Shown: piece by piece, positions 42,833 through 52,502 of the stretch
Layout: every line of letters begins with the position of its first letter
How positions within the stretch are numbered: position 1 is the stretch's first letter
Assembly: GCA_016716665.1 (NCBI GenBank)
Contig: JADJVH010000003.1
Span: 186,001-250,000, forward strand
DNA from: Candidatus Opimibacter iunctus
GTDB lineage: Bacteria > Bacteroidota > Bacteroidia > Chitinophagales > Saprospiraceae
DNA length: 64,000 bases
Direction of reading: 5' to 3'
Notes under the pieces: generated by a model
Told to the model about the DNA's origin: nothing
Seen by the model: only the letters and a program-made list of their open reading frames with translations
Database searches by the model: none
Translations under genes and position numbers: made by a program

Positions 42833-45529
42833 TTACATCTTACTGAACTTGACCGGATACCATTCATCCGCAGACTGAACCCATAGGAAGTACATGCCTG
42901 GCGCCAGGTGCTGGAGGTTCAATTGTTTGTCTTTCACTTCTTCCCTGCTCACTGCGATCTCCCTTCCATCCAGGGTCATCAGGCGTACTGCCTGGATCTC
43001 TGCCTGGAAAGAAATATTCAACACATCGGTTACTGGATTTGGATAGACCATCAACTCCTCAGCAGCTACTGAAGTATTATTTACGACCGGAATCGGCGGA
43101 GCTTGCACCACAGGTTTGATGACTACGCCTTCTCTGATCAGTGGTGTGCCGGTAAACTTGGTAATGATCACCTGGTCAATGTAGACCTGGTCTGTATCAT
43201 CACTTGCATCACACTGGATACGCAGTTTTGCAGAGGCATTGGGTGTAAATCCAGGTACTGAAACAGTAGCGAGGTAGAAGGTATTGTTGTTGAAATGGAC
43301 ACCTTGTATGATCTGTCCTATGGTCACCCATACCCCTGCTGGATTCTTGTACTGCACCCAAAAGTCCTCTCCTGCTTCCACACCAACCGCCTTGAAGTAA
43401 AATTCAATTTCCAGTCCAGTGGCATTCGTCGACAGATTAAAGGCAGGAGATGTCATGGCAGATTGCGTGCCTGAGTTGTCTGCCAGCCTGATGGAATAAC
43501 TTCCTTCCCATGAGTTGGTACTATTGACCCTGGTAGCATCTGCACCTCCATCTACCCAGCTACTCCAACCTGTCTCAAAGTAGGAGGCAAGGAGAATGGT
43601 CTCATTGCCGGAAGGTGGAGGAGGTGGAGGACATGGCGAACAAGGTCCACCACAATCGATACCAGTCTCTCCTTGGTTCTGGATGCCATCTGTACAGGTC
43701 GGACATGGTGCGCATGGACCGCCGCAATCAATACCGGTCTCTCCTTGATTTTGAATACCATCTGTACATGTCGGGCCTGACCCACCACCGATGACGACAT
43801 TATAATCTTCTACCTCACCATAGGTGAAGGATTCGCAGGTTGTAGCATATGCGCCATACTTCATAGCTACACGCATACGCTTGGTTCCGGCAGCTGTTCC
43901 TGCAGGAACAGTGAAGGTGACATTGACCGTGGCGGATCCTGTGCCTTGTCCTACCTGCTCACCGGCATCATTCCAGTCAAGGTCATTGTTGTAATCAATC
44001 CATACTCTCCAGTATTCGAGATACGCAGCGCCTGCAAATCCAGGCGTCAGATTAGTGGTATACGACGAACCCGCAGTCAGGTTTGTACTAAGGGAGGTAT
44101 AGTTGAAGTATCCGCCATTATTGCCACTGGTATTGTTGATCGAACCCAGTACAACTTTATTGATCCATTCAAAACTGCTGTTAGTTCCGTTGGAAGAGCA
44201 GTATGAAGGTGGTGGTGGCGGAGGAGGAGGGCCACAGGAAGTGAGGCAATTGTTTGTTGCATTCACCCTGTTGCGGATTACGTTTCCGGGCTGTGAACCA
44301 AACCCAAGGTTTAAGTTTATACCAACATTCGTCAGGTGACAATAACTCATGATCGTACCTCCTCCGGAAGGATTACCTGGAAGCGGGCACCCCCCTTCAG
44401 TAGCTCCGGCGCAACCATCGATAGCGGTATTGTTTCCATTCCATGCGCAGGCATGTGTGTGCTTAGATCCGACGACGTGACCCATCTCATGTGTGATCAC
44501 CATCACCGACCAGCTATACGTAGGTACATTTTGATATGATGCATCAATGCTGCTGAAGCATTTTCTCCAGTCAGGATTGGTAGAACAAAGATTGTCCAGC
44601 ACGGCTATACCACCACTGGCCTGGTAGGAGACAAGGTGTCCGACATTACCATTGAATTCACCGGTATTGGCCTGGAAGGAGGACAGCATAGCACTGGAGG
44701 TAGTTCCTGAATAAGGACTATTGGTCGTCCAGGCAAGTATCTGGCTGATCATCATGTTGATCTGCTCATTGCCGTAGAGGATTATACTTTGGTTAAACAA
44801 CCCGGTGATATAATTGGTGGCCGGTGTTGCCCCACCTTTTTGGGTGACGATGTCATCATCTATTTCAATATATACTCTCACGCAGTCACCGGCATCACGT
44901 GATGGTGCCTGGGGAGCAAGATCATCAGCTGTGTATCCAAATCCATCATCCGGCGTCCCACATTCAAAACCGGAAGGCCTGTCCAGATCACTTTCGTTAT
45001 ATAGAATATGCCTGTCTTCTCTGTCTTTGTCCAGGCGGCCGAGGATTATATTGCCATGATCCGTCATGATCAGCCCCATCACTTCGTTGTTGAATACAGA
45101 TATGGCCACTAATGAATTAGGATCTCCATCGATGATACCCTTATAATGGATACCTGGCGTGTAATTGTTTGGAATGCCGGGTTCATCACTGGTGTACAAC
45201 TCAAAATCTTCAGAGAAGATCTGATGACGTACAAGATTCAATTTGAGATCCTGGCGCTCAGCAACGGGAAGGGTGAGTTGAATGAAATCATTACTTCCTG
45301 AGATCAGCTTTTCAATGGCTGGCTCATCAATACTCAGGATCGTTCCCTTTGTGAGTCCATTGACCTGGAATGACCTGTTCGTAACCTCATTGCTTACAAA
45401 ATGCATAAGGGATGTTTCCTGCATCCTGCTTCCTGCTGCGAGGCGACTGGATATGTCATTGTATACAGCCTTCTGTGCTGGTGCAATAGTCCAAAGGATG
45501 CATAAAAAAAGTACTGTTGTAATTCTCAT
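42833..45529 (-). CDS. T9SS-secreted reprolysin-like zinc metalloprotease, multidomain
   Basis: The 898-residue protein has a signal peptide (RITTVLFLCILWTIAPAQ). The metzincin motif H347-E-M-G-H351-V-V-G-S-K-H357 gives three zinc ligands, and GGGTIMSYCH supplies the Met-turn, so it should be an active M12-type peptidase. A GEVED-type domain (~440-575) ends in YGEVEDYNVVI. Two tandem Cys units follow (CTDGIQNQGETGIDCGGPC, twice). A jelly-roll MAM-like domain (~645-790) and a type IX C-terminal sorting domain (LMVYPNPVTDVLNISF) complete it. It is expected outside the cell, digesting protein. Confidence 0.92.
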   Translation of the reverse strand: MRITTVLFLCILWTIAPAQKAVYNDISSRLAAGSRMQETSLMHFVSNEVTNRSFQVNGLTKGTILSIDEPAIEKLISGSNDFIQLTLPVAERQDLKLNLVRHQIFSEDFELYTSDEPGIPNNYTPGIHYKGIIDGDPNSLVAISVFNNEVMGLIMTDHGNIILGRLDKDREDRHILYNESDLDRPSGFECGTPDDGFGYTADDLAPQAPSRDAGDCVRVYIEIDDDIVTQKGGATPATNYITGLFNQSIILYGNEQINMMISQILAWTTNSPYSGTTSSAMLSSFQANTGEFNGNVGHLVSYQASGGIAVLDNLCSTNPDWRKCFSSIDASYQNVPTYSWSVMVITHEMGHVVGSKHTHACAWNGNNTAIDGCAGATEGGCPLPGNPSGGGTIMSYCHLTNVGINLNLGFGSQPGNVIRNRVNATNNCLTSCGPPPPPPPPSYCSSNGTNSSFEWINKVVLGSINNTSGNNGGYFNYTSLSTNLTAGSSYTTNLTPGFAGAAYLEYWRVWIDYNNDLDWNDAGEQVGQGTGSATVNVTFTVPAGTAAGTKRMRVAMKYGAYATTCESFTYGEVEDYNVVIGGGSGPTCTDGIQNQGETGIDCGGPCAPCPTCTDGIQNQGETGIDCGGPCSPCPPPPPPSGNETILLASYFETGWSSWVDGGADATRVNSTNSWEGSYSIRLADNSGTQSAMTSPAFNLSTNATGLEIEFYFKAVGVEAGEDFWVQYKNPAGVWVTIGQIIQGVHFNNNTFYLATVSVPGFTPNASAKLRIQCDASDDTDQVYIDQVIITKFTGTPLIREGVVIKPVVQAPPIPVVNNTSVAAEELMVYPNPVTDVLNISFQAEIQAVRLMTLDGREIAVSREEVKDKQLNLQHLAPGMYFLWVQSADEWYPVKFSKM

Positions 45530-45856
45530 CGTGGATATTAGTTAGTGTTGAAAAGAAGAAAAAATGCTTAAAAAACCATGCCAGAACTACGTGCACTGCC
45601 GCGGGGGCCATGCTCCGTAATCATTTAGTCCATCCTGAGGTGAGAAACAATTGTGTCGAATAAAGCAGGGAGGCCTTCCTGTCGTAATAAATTCTACAGG
45701 GAGTGCCCTATTCGCCAATAAATATTGGTAAAATTCTGCGTCCCGCAAAATTTTAATGGGGTTTTCCGGAAAATTCAGGGTATTTACCTATAGTATTTCA
45801 GGGTAATCACAGGCTTAACCATGACTACCCTCCCGGGTATCAGAGACGGGCCCTGG
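45530..45856. other. Intergenic region, no feature recognised
   Basis: About 330 nt between the start of the metalloprotease and the end of the next minus-strand gene. It is AT-rich near 45720-45790 with AAAATTTTAATGGGGTTTTCC-like symmetry, but I see no convincing gene, RNA or named repeat. Confidence 0.5.
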
Positions 45857-46747
45857 CTATTTGATTTTCTGGCTTCTTGCTTCATCCAGTTTTTTCTGGA
45901 CGGCATCCACGACCAAACGCTGATCAGCTATTTGCTTTTTGGCTGCTTCCTGGGCTTCCAGGTTTGCCTCGATATCCAGTTCAGCTTGCTTGATCTTAGC
46001 ATTGGAATCTGTGATAGTCTTATGCAGGCTTTCATTTTCTTTCTGCAGCTTGGTAAAGTTGCTTTCCAGTTTGGCGAGGAGCTTTTGCTGGATCTTATAT
46101 TCTTCAGGATTGTCCTTTACCCCATCGACTACTCCCTTCTGGCTTTTGATATCTGCCTGCGCGGTTTCCTGGGCTGTTTCGTTGATCGGGATATCGATTT
46201 CAGCCTGGTCTATCTTTCCTTTGGCGGTATTGATATCCTTGTGGAGATTTTCATTCTCCTTTTGCAGCTTAGCCAATTCGCTTTCAAACTTTGATTGTTT
46301 CTTTTGCTGCTCCTCAAGATCGTTAGCAATCATATCCACATTGACTTTCTTGGCAAATTCAAGCAGGAACTCCTCCGCTGTGCCATACTCTGCATCCGAT
46401 TTCTCCAGATAACTTCCTCCACGGCTAAACCACACCACGAAATCGGTTCCATCCACCACCAGCGTAGCCAGGCTGTATACATTCATCAGGGTACCTTTAC
46501 CGATATCCTTGACGTGAACGCCTTCTATCACAGATTCCTTTGAACCTTTTACCTTGATCACCTTCCCATAGGATTTTACATAATCCTTCCACTCCGATTC
46601 AGCAAATTTCGGGTCGGCCCCTTTCAGCTTTACGATCAGCGCGGGTTGAGACCCGGTGACCATTGAGCGGCTATCCGTCGTCACCTGGGCAAAGAGTGAA
46701 CCCATGGATGAAATGGCGAGAAGGAGGAGAAAGGTTAAGCTTTTCAT
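45857..46747 (-). CDS. Hypothetical secreted protein with duplicated coiled coil
   Basis: I start it at MKSLTFLLLLAISSMGSLFA (46747), a clear signal peptide; 46798 adds 17 codons without coding character. The first ~140 residues form a compact domain (VTGSQPALIVKLKGADPKFA, then VNVYSLATLVVDGTDFVVWF). After that two similar coiled-coil segments are arranged as 'KLQKENENLHKDINTAKGKI' and 'KLQKENESLHKTITDSNAKI', an internal duplication. No enzyme motif is seen. It is probably envelope-associated; function unknown. Confidence 0.75.
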   Translation of the reverse strand: MKSLTFLLLLAISSMGSLFAQVTTDSRSMVTGSQPALIVKLKGADPKFAESEWKDYVKSYGKVIKVKGSKESVIEGVHVKDIGKGTLMNVYSLATLVVDGTDFVVWFSRGGSYLEKSDAEYGTAEEFLLEFAKKVNVDMIANDLEEQQKKQSKFESELAKLQKENENLHKDINTAKGKIDQAEIDIPINETAQETAQADIKSQKGVVDGVKDNPEEYKIQQKLLAKLESNFTKLQKENESLHKTITDSNAKIKQAELDIEANLEAQEAAKKQIADQRLVVDAVQKKLDEARSQKIK

Positions 46748-46920
46748 AGTTTTTGGAATTGATAATCTCATGTTGCCTGTGTGGTTGTCCTCCCTCAATA
46801 CACTAATGAGGGAAAGAAGGTTTCAAATTACTAAGATTTTTGGATTGGCATCTATATGCAGCAGGCGTCCGCTAAAGGCAGACGCTTTAATGCAAGGTGT
46901 GGTAACTCCTTAAAAAAAAA

Positions 46921-47823
46921 CTAGATTTTAGGCTTAGCGACAGTAAAAACCCTTGAAATATTAAAGCCGAAGTGAATTTCGCCTTTCCCCCATTGCCCCA
47001 CCGTTTCGGTGATGAAGCCCGGTTCGATCATAGAGGTGCTGTTGGTAAAATGGAGCTGGAAGACATGGCCTCCGGTCTCGATATCGATGCCAAAGGAAAG
47101 GGAGTTCCTAAATCCCTCAGCCAATTGATTGGGTAGCACATAGATATATTCGCCATTGACCGACAGGCGCTTGTTGAGCTTGACTCGCCCGGCAAAACCA
47201 AAGGCGATCACATCATTCTTTTCTTCGTAGGTAGCGACCAGGTTCCGGTGCACCCATGATGGACTGACCTGAAGGCTAAATCCATTACTGAACTTCCTGC
47301 CGATGATCAACTGGGTGGCATAGGACATCCTTGAACTGAACAAATTGTCCCTTGACGGATCTGTCCACTTGAGGGTAGTGATCGCAGCCGTGCCCAGGAT
47401 GGCAACAGTTACAGGCATATTGACCAGACCAGTACTTTGGCGCAAGATTTTGTACTTGATGTACCCATCATAGGTTTTTTCATAACTGCTCCGGCCTGCA
47501 CCTATCGTCAGGCGGTCAGAAATACCATAATCCACACCCAGCCGGATAGTGGACTCGTCGAGTCCAAACAACTCATAAACGCCGCCACTGAGAAAGCCAA
47601 AACGGTGGGAAATCTTAACATCGAGGATGCCGGCTGCAGTGCTTTCCAGCGAATGCAGGTTGATCACCCGGTTAGTTTTAAAACTGGCTGCCGCATACTC
47701 GGTAGTCTCCTCTCTCCCAAGTAATGAAAGCAATTCTTGCCCTTCCTGAGCAATTGCTTGCTCATGGACGGCAGCCATTATCATCAACATGCCAACCCTG
47801 TATATCTTCTTCAGCAGCTCCAT
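46921..47823 (-). CDS. DUF5777-like beta-barrel protein
   Basis: The 300-residue protein has a signal peptide (ending EQAIAQ). The segment FKTNRVINLHSLESTAAGIL, then DVKISHRFGFLSGG and LFGLDESTIRLGVDYGIS, is the hallmark I recall for DUF5777. Alternating strands continue to the end, as in outer-membrane barrels. It starts 3 nt after the stop of a YceI-like gene and sits downstream of a cytochrome c-like lipoprotein, a gene set often seen together in Bacteroidota. The role is unknown; a pore or a redox-linked envelope protein is possible. Confidence 0.82.
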   Translation of the reverse strand: MELLKKIYRVGMLMIMAAVHEQAIAQEGQELLSLLGREETTEYAAASFKTNRVINLHSLESTAAGILDVKISHRFGFLSGGVYELFGLDESTIRLGVDYGISDRLTIGAGRSSYEKTYDGYIKYKILRQSTGLVNMPVTVAILGTAAITTLKWTDPSRDNLFSSRMSYATQLIIGRKFSNGFSLQVSPSWVHRNLVATYEEKNDVIAFGFAGRVKLNKRLSVNGEYIYVLPNQLAEGFRNSLSFGIDIETGGHVFQLHFTNSTSMIEPGFITETVGQWGKGEIHFGFNISRVFTVAKPKI

Positions 47824-47826
47824 TGG

Positions 47827-48375
47827 TTATTGCATCAGAAGTAAATCAGCATGAACGGTTACTTTAACTTTTTCAGCCACACTTTCCCTTACCACTTTCG
47901 GGATTTCAATCTCAAAATCCTTTACTAACACTTCAAAGGTAGTGGCTACTGTTATCTTGCCGCCTTTGACTACAACCTGTCCCGTATTAACGATCGGCCT
48001 GGTCACCCCATGGAGAGTCAACTCTCCCTTGAGGTTTGCTGTATAGGTAGCATCCCTGGCCAGGTTGATATCCCTGATATTGGTGATTGTGCCTTTGTAC
48101 AATCCTTTAGGAAACAAATGGCTCTCCATGTAGTTTTCATTAAAATGGTCCTGCATGAGCGCCTTCGCAAATTGAAACCCTTTTATCAAAACCGCACATT
48201 CTACTGCGCCATTTGTCGCATCGACGACAATCATTGCATTATTATTGACCGCTTCTATCTTTTCAAGCGGAGCATCAGATACAAAGGAGATACGCCCTAC
48301 TTTACTATAATACTTCTGCCCTGCGGCCAATGGCACAAACGCAAGCATAATCAGTCCCGTAAAAAGGCGCCGCAT
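47827..48375 (-). CDS. YceI-like secreted protein
   Basis: The protein has 182 residues from MRRLFTGLIMLAFVPLAAG, a signal peptide; 48408 is an alternative start without support. The barrel begins QKYYSKVGRISFVSDAPLEK and contains GAVECAVLIKGFQFAKALMQ and LKGELTLHGVTRPI, the YceI pattern. It is a paralogue of the protein at 52499 (shared 'SDAPLE/SEAPLE' and HFNENYME/HFYENYME segments). It lies between the cytochrome-like lipoprotein and the DUF5777 barrel, all tightly spaced. Confidence 0.82.
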   Translation of the reverse strand: MRRLFTGLIMLAFVPLAAGQKYYSKVGRISFVSDAPLEKIEAVNNNAMIVVDATNGAVECAVLIKGFQFAKALMQDHFNENYMESHLFPKGLYKGTITNIRDINLARDATYTANLKGELTLHGVTRPIVNTGQVVVKGGKITVATTFEVLVKDFEIEIPKVVRESVAEKVKVTVHADLLLMQ

Positions 48376-48385
48376 TATGAAGTTC

Positions 48386-48754
48386 TTAGTTATTCGGTGC
48401 ACCATCATTCACCCATTTTTCAATTTGCAGCAACTTGCACTCAGGCAATTGTGGGGCATCTTTAGGCATTGCAGAAAAACCACTAAGATGGCGTACTGCA
48501 CCCACCAACCTTCCTGCATCAACCATCGTCTTCAGGTTGTCATACCCTTCAAGTGGAATGCCGCTTATGGTGGCTTCCCCGCCATGGCAGGCAAAACAGT
48601 TTTGCTCGATGATTGGAGCTATGGTCAGGCTATAGGTTACCTGCGAGGTATCACATGTCTCTGGTGGATATAACTCTTCCTCGACATTGGATACACAGGC
48701 TGGCAACAGGCTAAGGATGTATATACATCCAATCAGGAGAAGGCCGGTTTTCAT
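48386..48754 (-). CDS. Cytochrome c-like lipoprotein
   Basis: The 122-residue protein has a lipobox (LSLLPAC-VSN, Cys near 19) and a single heme motif C-F-A-C-H at about residue 56 in QNCFACHGGEATI. AMPKDAPQLPECK supplies the likely distal Met region, with KWVNDGAPNN at the end. This short type is common in Bacteroidota envelopes and carries electrons or senses redox state. It starts the set lipoprotein, YceI-like, DUF5777 on the minus strand. Confidence 0.85.
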   Translation of the reverse strand: MKTGLLLIGCIYILSLLPACVSNVEEELYPPETCDTSQVTYSLTIAPIIEQNCFACHGGEATISGIPLEGYDNLKTMVDAGRLVGAVRHLSGFSAMPKDAPQLPECKLLQIEKWVNDGAPNN

Positions 48755-48900
48755 ACCTATTTTGATTGATTACGTTTTCTTCGTGTGAAACATTATTATA
48801 TCCCTAAAGCTAAAGGCTGACACCTTAAGCCACAGGAATAATCTGCCCAATGGGCATGATGGTATGCCGAATCGGAAGTAATAGCGCCCGATAAAACAAG

Positions 48901-49656
48901 CTATGACTCCCCTTCAAGCCATTTCTTAAAAAGCGGGGACTTTTCGGTGCTGACGATCACTTCCTCATGGGAAGCCGGCAACAGGTCAATCTTGACGCGG
49001 GCCTTGGTATGGGCGTGCATCTGCTGTATAGCATCAAGACGGATGATATATTGCCTGTTGATCCGGAAAAAATGGGCCGGATCAATCATCTCCTCAAGGT
49101 TTTCGAGCGTATAGTCCACCGGATATTTACGCCCTTCCCTGGTCATCATAAAGGTGATCTTATCGGCCGTATAGAAGTATGCAATATCCTGTTGATGCAC
49201 CAGGCGCAAACTCTGCCCCATGCGGATCAGGAACCGCTTGTCTGAAGGTTGCCTGGAAAGGAGTTTACTGACGATCTCCTTATAATCATGTTCCTTTTCC
49301 CTGGAATCCCTGAATCGGGCCAGGGCCAGTTCCAGTTCTTCCTGCTTGATAGGTTTCAGGAGATAGTAGAGCGCATTGACCTTGAATGCATCGACTGCAT
49401 ACTGGTCATAGGCTGTAGAAAATATCACTCCAATACCCTTGAGCGGATTATGGCGGAAAATCTCAAAGGCGGAACCATCTGCCAGATGGATATCCATGAA
49501 GATAAGGTCAGGCAGCGGGCCCTGATCCAGGAAGTTGAGCGTTGCTTCAACCCCTTCTGCCACGCCCAGGATTGTGGCTTCCGGCTCAACCTTTTCAAGC
49601 ATGTGGAGGAGACGAGTGGCCGCTGGCTTTTCATCTTCGACGATGAGTATTTTCAT
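48901..49656 (-). CDS. LytTR-type response regulator
   Basis: The protein has 251 residues. The receiver domain (1-~120) has MKILIVEDEKPAA, the phosphoacceptor Asp in LIFMDIHLADGS and STAYDQYAVDAFKVNALYYL LKP (switch Thr/Lys). The C-terminal LytTR DNA-binding domain (~145-250) includes KRFLIRMGQSLRL and DPAHFFRINRQYIIRLDAIQ. It overlaps the histidine kinase gene upstream by 4 nt, so they are a cognate pair. Targets could include the flanking cytochrome/YceI genes; no binding site was identified. Confidence 0.94.
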   Translation of the reverse strand: MKILIVEDEKPAATRLLHMLEKVEPEATILGVAEGVEATLNFLDQGPLPDLIFMDIHLADGSAFEIFRHNPLKGIGVIFSTAYDQYAVDAFKVNALYYLLKPIKQEELELALARFRDSREKEHDYKEIVSKLLSRQPSDKRFLIRMGQSLRLVHQQDIAYFYTADKITFMMTREGRKYPVDYTLENLEEMIDPAHFFRINRQYIIRLDAIQQMHAHTKARVKIDLLPASHEEVIVSTEKSPLFKKWLEGES

Positions 49657-52502
49657 ATGGGCTTATCTGTATAGATAATCGGTATTCTGACTGTAAATGT
49701 ATTTTGTTCTGTACGTATTTCAATCTTCTCCTGTGTGAGATACTGATAGCGGGCTACCAGGCTGCTCAATCCAAACCCGGTAGAATCCGTGGAAAGATTG
49801 ACTTTGGGCTGCATCGGATTAGATACGGTCACCGCCTTGTGGTCCACCAGGATCGTAATCGTTAACGGCTTTTCAGTAGACACGATATTGTGCTTTATTG
49901 CATTTTCTACCAGCAGTTGTATACTCAGGGGTGCTATCCATCCCGCGCTTTGCCGGATATCTTCTTCAATCAGGAGGTTACATCCATACCGCTTGCGAAG
50001 GATATAGGTGTAGTTTCTGACGATCTCCAACTCTTCCTCTACCCTGATGAGTTCAGCGTTGCGGTGCATGAGTACTCCGCGGAAAAACCCGGAAAGCTGA
50101 TCCACATAGTCTACCGCGGCATGTTGATCTTCTTCAATAATACCCGAGAGGGTGTTGAAACTATTGAAGAGAAAATGTGGATTGACCTGGGCCTGGATTG
50201 CATGCAACCGCAGCATGGTTTTCTCCTTTTCGAGTTGATGTAGATTCTGGATACGCTTGATGCGGGCCAGAATATAAGACACAACAGCAAATGATATCAA
50301 CAGCAGGATGCCTAGTACAAACCACCAACGCAGGTAAAAAGGCGTCAGCACAGTAAAGGATTTGCGATAAGCCTGCGCGTTGGAAAAATAATCATTGTAA
50401 GAACCCTGGATGATAAAGGTGTATTCTCCCGGAGATAATCTTGAATAGACCGCTCTTCCTTCCCTGGTATAGATCCAATCCTGGTCATGCCCCTCGAGCA
50501 TATAACGGTAACGGATGTTCTCCGGATCCTGGTACCACAACCCTGTAAAGCGTACATCCAGAAAATTACTGTCTGGCTGCAACCTTGTCAAGTCTCCATC
50601 TAAGAGAGATACAGGAGAAATAGATTCAAGATGTATGCGTACAATCTGCGGTGAATCCTGGTGGAATGGAATATAATGTATGAGCCTGTTTGCGTCAGCG
50701 ATCCAGACCGTTCCATCCACAGCCCGGGCTGTTGCATTGATGTTAGGGGTAAATGATTTTAAGCCTGCAGATTCGTTATAGACAAAGATGTCTGCATTGT
50801 GATCAACGACCTGCAAGCCACCTTCCCTGACCAGGAGAATCTCTCCATTTCCAGCCGATATCACGCTATTGACCATCCCAAAAGGATCTTTATACTGATG
50901 CTCAGTCTTGCCCGATTTCCCAAGGCACAGGACGAGCCCCTTCGATCCTGAAATCCATACATTGGAAGCCTCATCCGCTGTGATACTATAGATCGTCCTG
51001 AGATCAGGATCATCTCCATCTGTGGTATCTACAGGCAGCACTACAGGGAAGAAATGATTTTTCTCAAGGCAATACAAGCCTTTACCATCAGTACCAAACC
51101 AGGTCTTTCCATCCGCTGCTGCAAACACATCATACACATAGCCTTCCGGAAATTGATACTTCTCGAAGAAGCCTTTTATCGCAATGTCCTCCTTCAGTGG
51201 ATCCCCTTTCCATTGAAGCTCCATAATACCCCCAAGTGTGGCCAGCCAGATAATATTGTCCCTGCCATCAATATTGAGGATGCTGTTATTGGACAATTTT
51301 TCCTTCTCCGTGAGATGCAGGTACTTTTCTGACTTAGGGTCGAAACAATACAAGCCCTGTCCAAATGTGCCTATCCAAAGCAGTCCTGAAGGGTCAGTAT
51401 ATAAGGAGAGGATGTTGATATGCTCATGCTTAAGGTGTGCCGTGATCTGCCGGTCTGAAAGATTCATCGCATATAATCCCTTATCACTTCCGATCCATAC
51501 TTTGTCCCTTGTCACAGCCAATGCCTGTATGCCATTGACAGCAGGCTGGCTAAATTCTAGCCTTGTGTTAGCGATAAATAATCGATTGCCTGAAGCCATC
51601 CAGAGGTTTCCGTTTTGATCCAGAAGGAAACTCTCCAGGCGGTCTTTCATCTCGGCAGGCATCCTGACCGTCCGCCCCGGTGCATGCATGGAGTAAATAA
51701 CCATTGACTTCTCTGACCCAATCCATATCTCATCGTTGACCCCTCCGGATATGCCAATTACATTTCCGGAAACTGTCGCAGGAGGCTCAAATGCAATGAT
51801 GGAATCCTTATCAAACCGGTAGTAAGCCAGGCCATGATCATAGAGCCCGATCCAGATATCTCCATTGTCCGCCACATCAAGTTGAGTGACGATTTCATCA
51901 GGCAATCCATCTTTCCGGTCCAAATGAGACAAGGCCACTGTAGGCGTACGTTGATAAATCCAAATACCATTGTCAGTAGCAAGCCATAATCTTCCCTGCT
52001 TGTCATAGACCGCATCATATATATCATCGGTCTCACCAAGTTGCTGAATCCTGATCCTGGAAAGCTTGCCGGCTGTCATCATCCAGACACCTTTCCCATA
52101 TGTAGCTATGCAAACCTCATTGGCCTGGTTAAAAAGTATTTTTGAAATGAGTGCGCCTTCCAGTGAATCTGTTGGGATGGCTTGATTATACCCCTGGAGC
52201 GTAGACTTATGGAGATAGCCATCTTCATATCCTGACCATATATGCCCTTCGTGATCTTCGCTGATGGCTGATATACTGGCATGCTGGTGATCCGGCCGGC
52301 CTGTGTACTTGTATTTCCGGCCATCAAATGAATAGACGCCTTTATCAGTTCCAAGCCAGACCATCTGATCAGCGGACTGAAACAGGATGTTGATTTTCCT
52401 GACTTCGCCCTCTGTCAATGGTGGCGCCTGGCGGAAATGAAACTCCTGCCCCCGGAGTATTCCGGTGACCAATATCAAAAGGAAAATCAAGCCTGACCTC
52501 AT
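49653..52502 (-). CDS. Sensor histidine kinase, Reg_prop propeller plus LytS-type kinase
   Basis: The protein has 949 residues with a signal peptide (LIFLLILVTGILRG). Periplasmic Reg_prop two-bladed propeller repeats follow ('VWIGSDKGLYAMNL', 'LLWIGTFGQGLYCFDP', about 25-620), then a Y_Y_Y immunoglobulin-like domain (~640-715). One membrane helix (WWFVLGILLLISFAVVSYIL) precedes a His_kinase domain with H in NPHFLFNSFNTLSGIIEE and a degenerate ATP pocket (LLVENAIKHNI, GFGLSSL). It would sense an unknown envelope ligand and phosphorylate the LytTR regulator. Coupled by 4-nt overlaps to the gene on each side. Confidence 0.93.
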   Translation of the reverse strand: MRSGLIFLLILVTGILRGQEFHFRQAPPLTEGEVRKINILFQSADQMVWLGTDKGVYSFDGRKYKYTGRPDHQHASISAISEDHEGHIWSGYEDGYLHKSTLQGYNQAIPTDSLEGALISKILFNQANEVCIATYGKGVWMMTAGKLSRIRIQQLGETDDIYDAVYDKQGRLWLATDNGIWIYQRTPTVALSHLDRKDGLPDEIVTQLDVADNGDIWIGLYDHGLAYYRFDKDSIIAFEPPATVSGNVIGISGGVNDEIWIGSEKSMVIYSMHAPGRTVRMPAEMKDRLESFLLDQNGNLWMASGNRLFIANTRLEFSQPAVNGIQALAVTRDKVWIGSDKGLYAMNLSDRQITAHLKHEHINILSLYTDPSGLLWIGTFGQGLYCFDPKSEKYLHLTEKEKLSNNSILNIDGRDNIIWLATLGGIMELQWKGDPLKEDIAIKGFFEKYQFPEGYVYDVFAAADGKTWFGTDGKGLYCLEKNHFFPVVLPVDTTDGDDPDLRTIYSITADEASNVWISGSKGLVLCLGKSGKTEHQYKDPFGMVNSVISAGNGEILLVREGGLQVVDHNADIFVYNESAGLKSFTPNINATARAVDGTVWIADANRLIHYIPFHQDSPQIVRIHLESISPVSLLDGDLTRLQPDSNFLDVRFTGLWYQDPENIRYRYMLEGHDQDWIYTREGRAVYSRLSPGEYTFIIQGSYNDYFSNAQAYRKSFTVLTPFYLRWWFVLGILLLISFAVVSYILARIKRIQNLHQLEKEKTMLRLHAIQAQVNPHFLFNSFNTLSGIIEEDQHAAVDYVDQLSGFFRGVLMHRNAELIRVEEELEIVRNYTYILRKRYGCNLLIEEDIRQSAGWIAPLSIQLLVENAIKHNIVSTEKPLTITILVDHKAVTVSNPMQPKVNLSTDSTGFGLSSLVARYQYLTQEKIEIRTEQNTFTVRIPIIYTDKPI

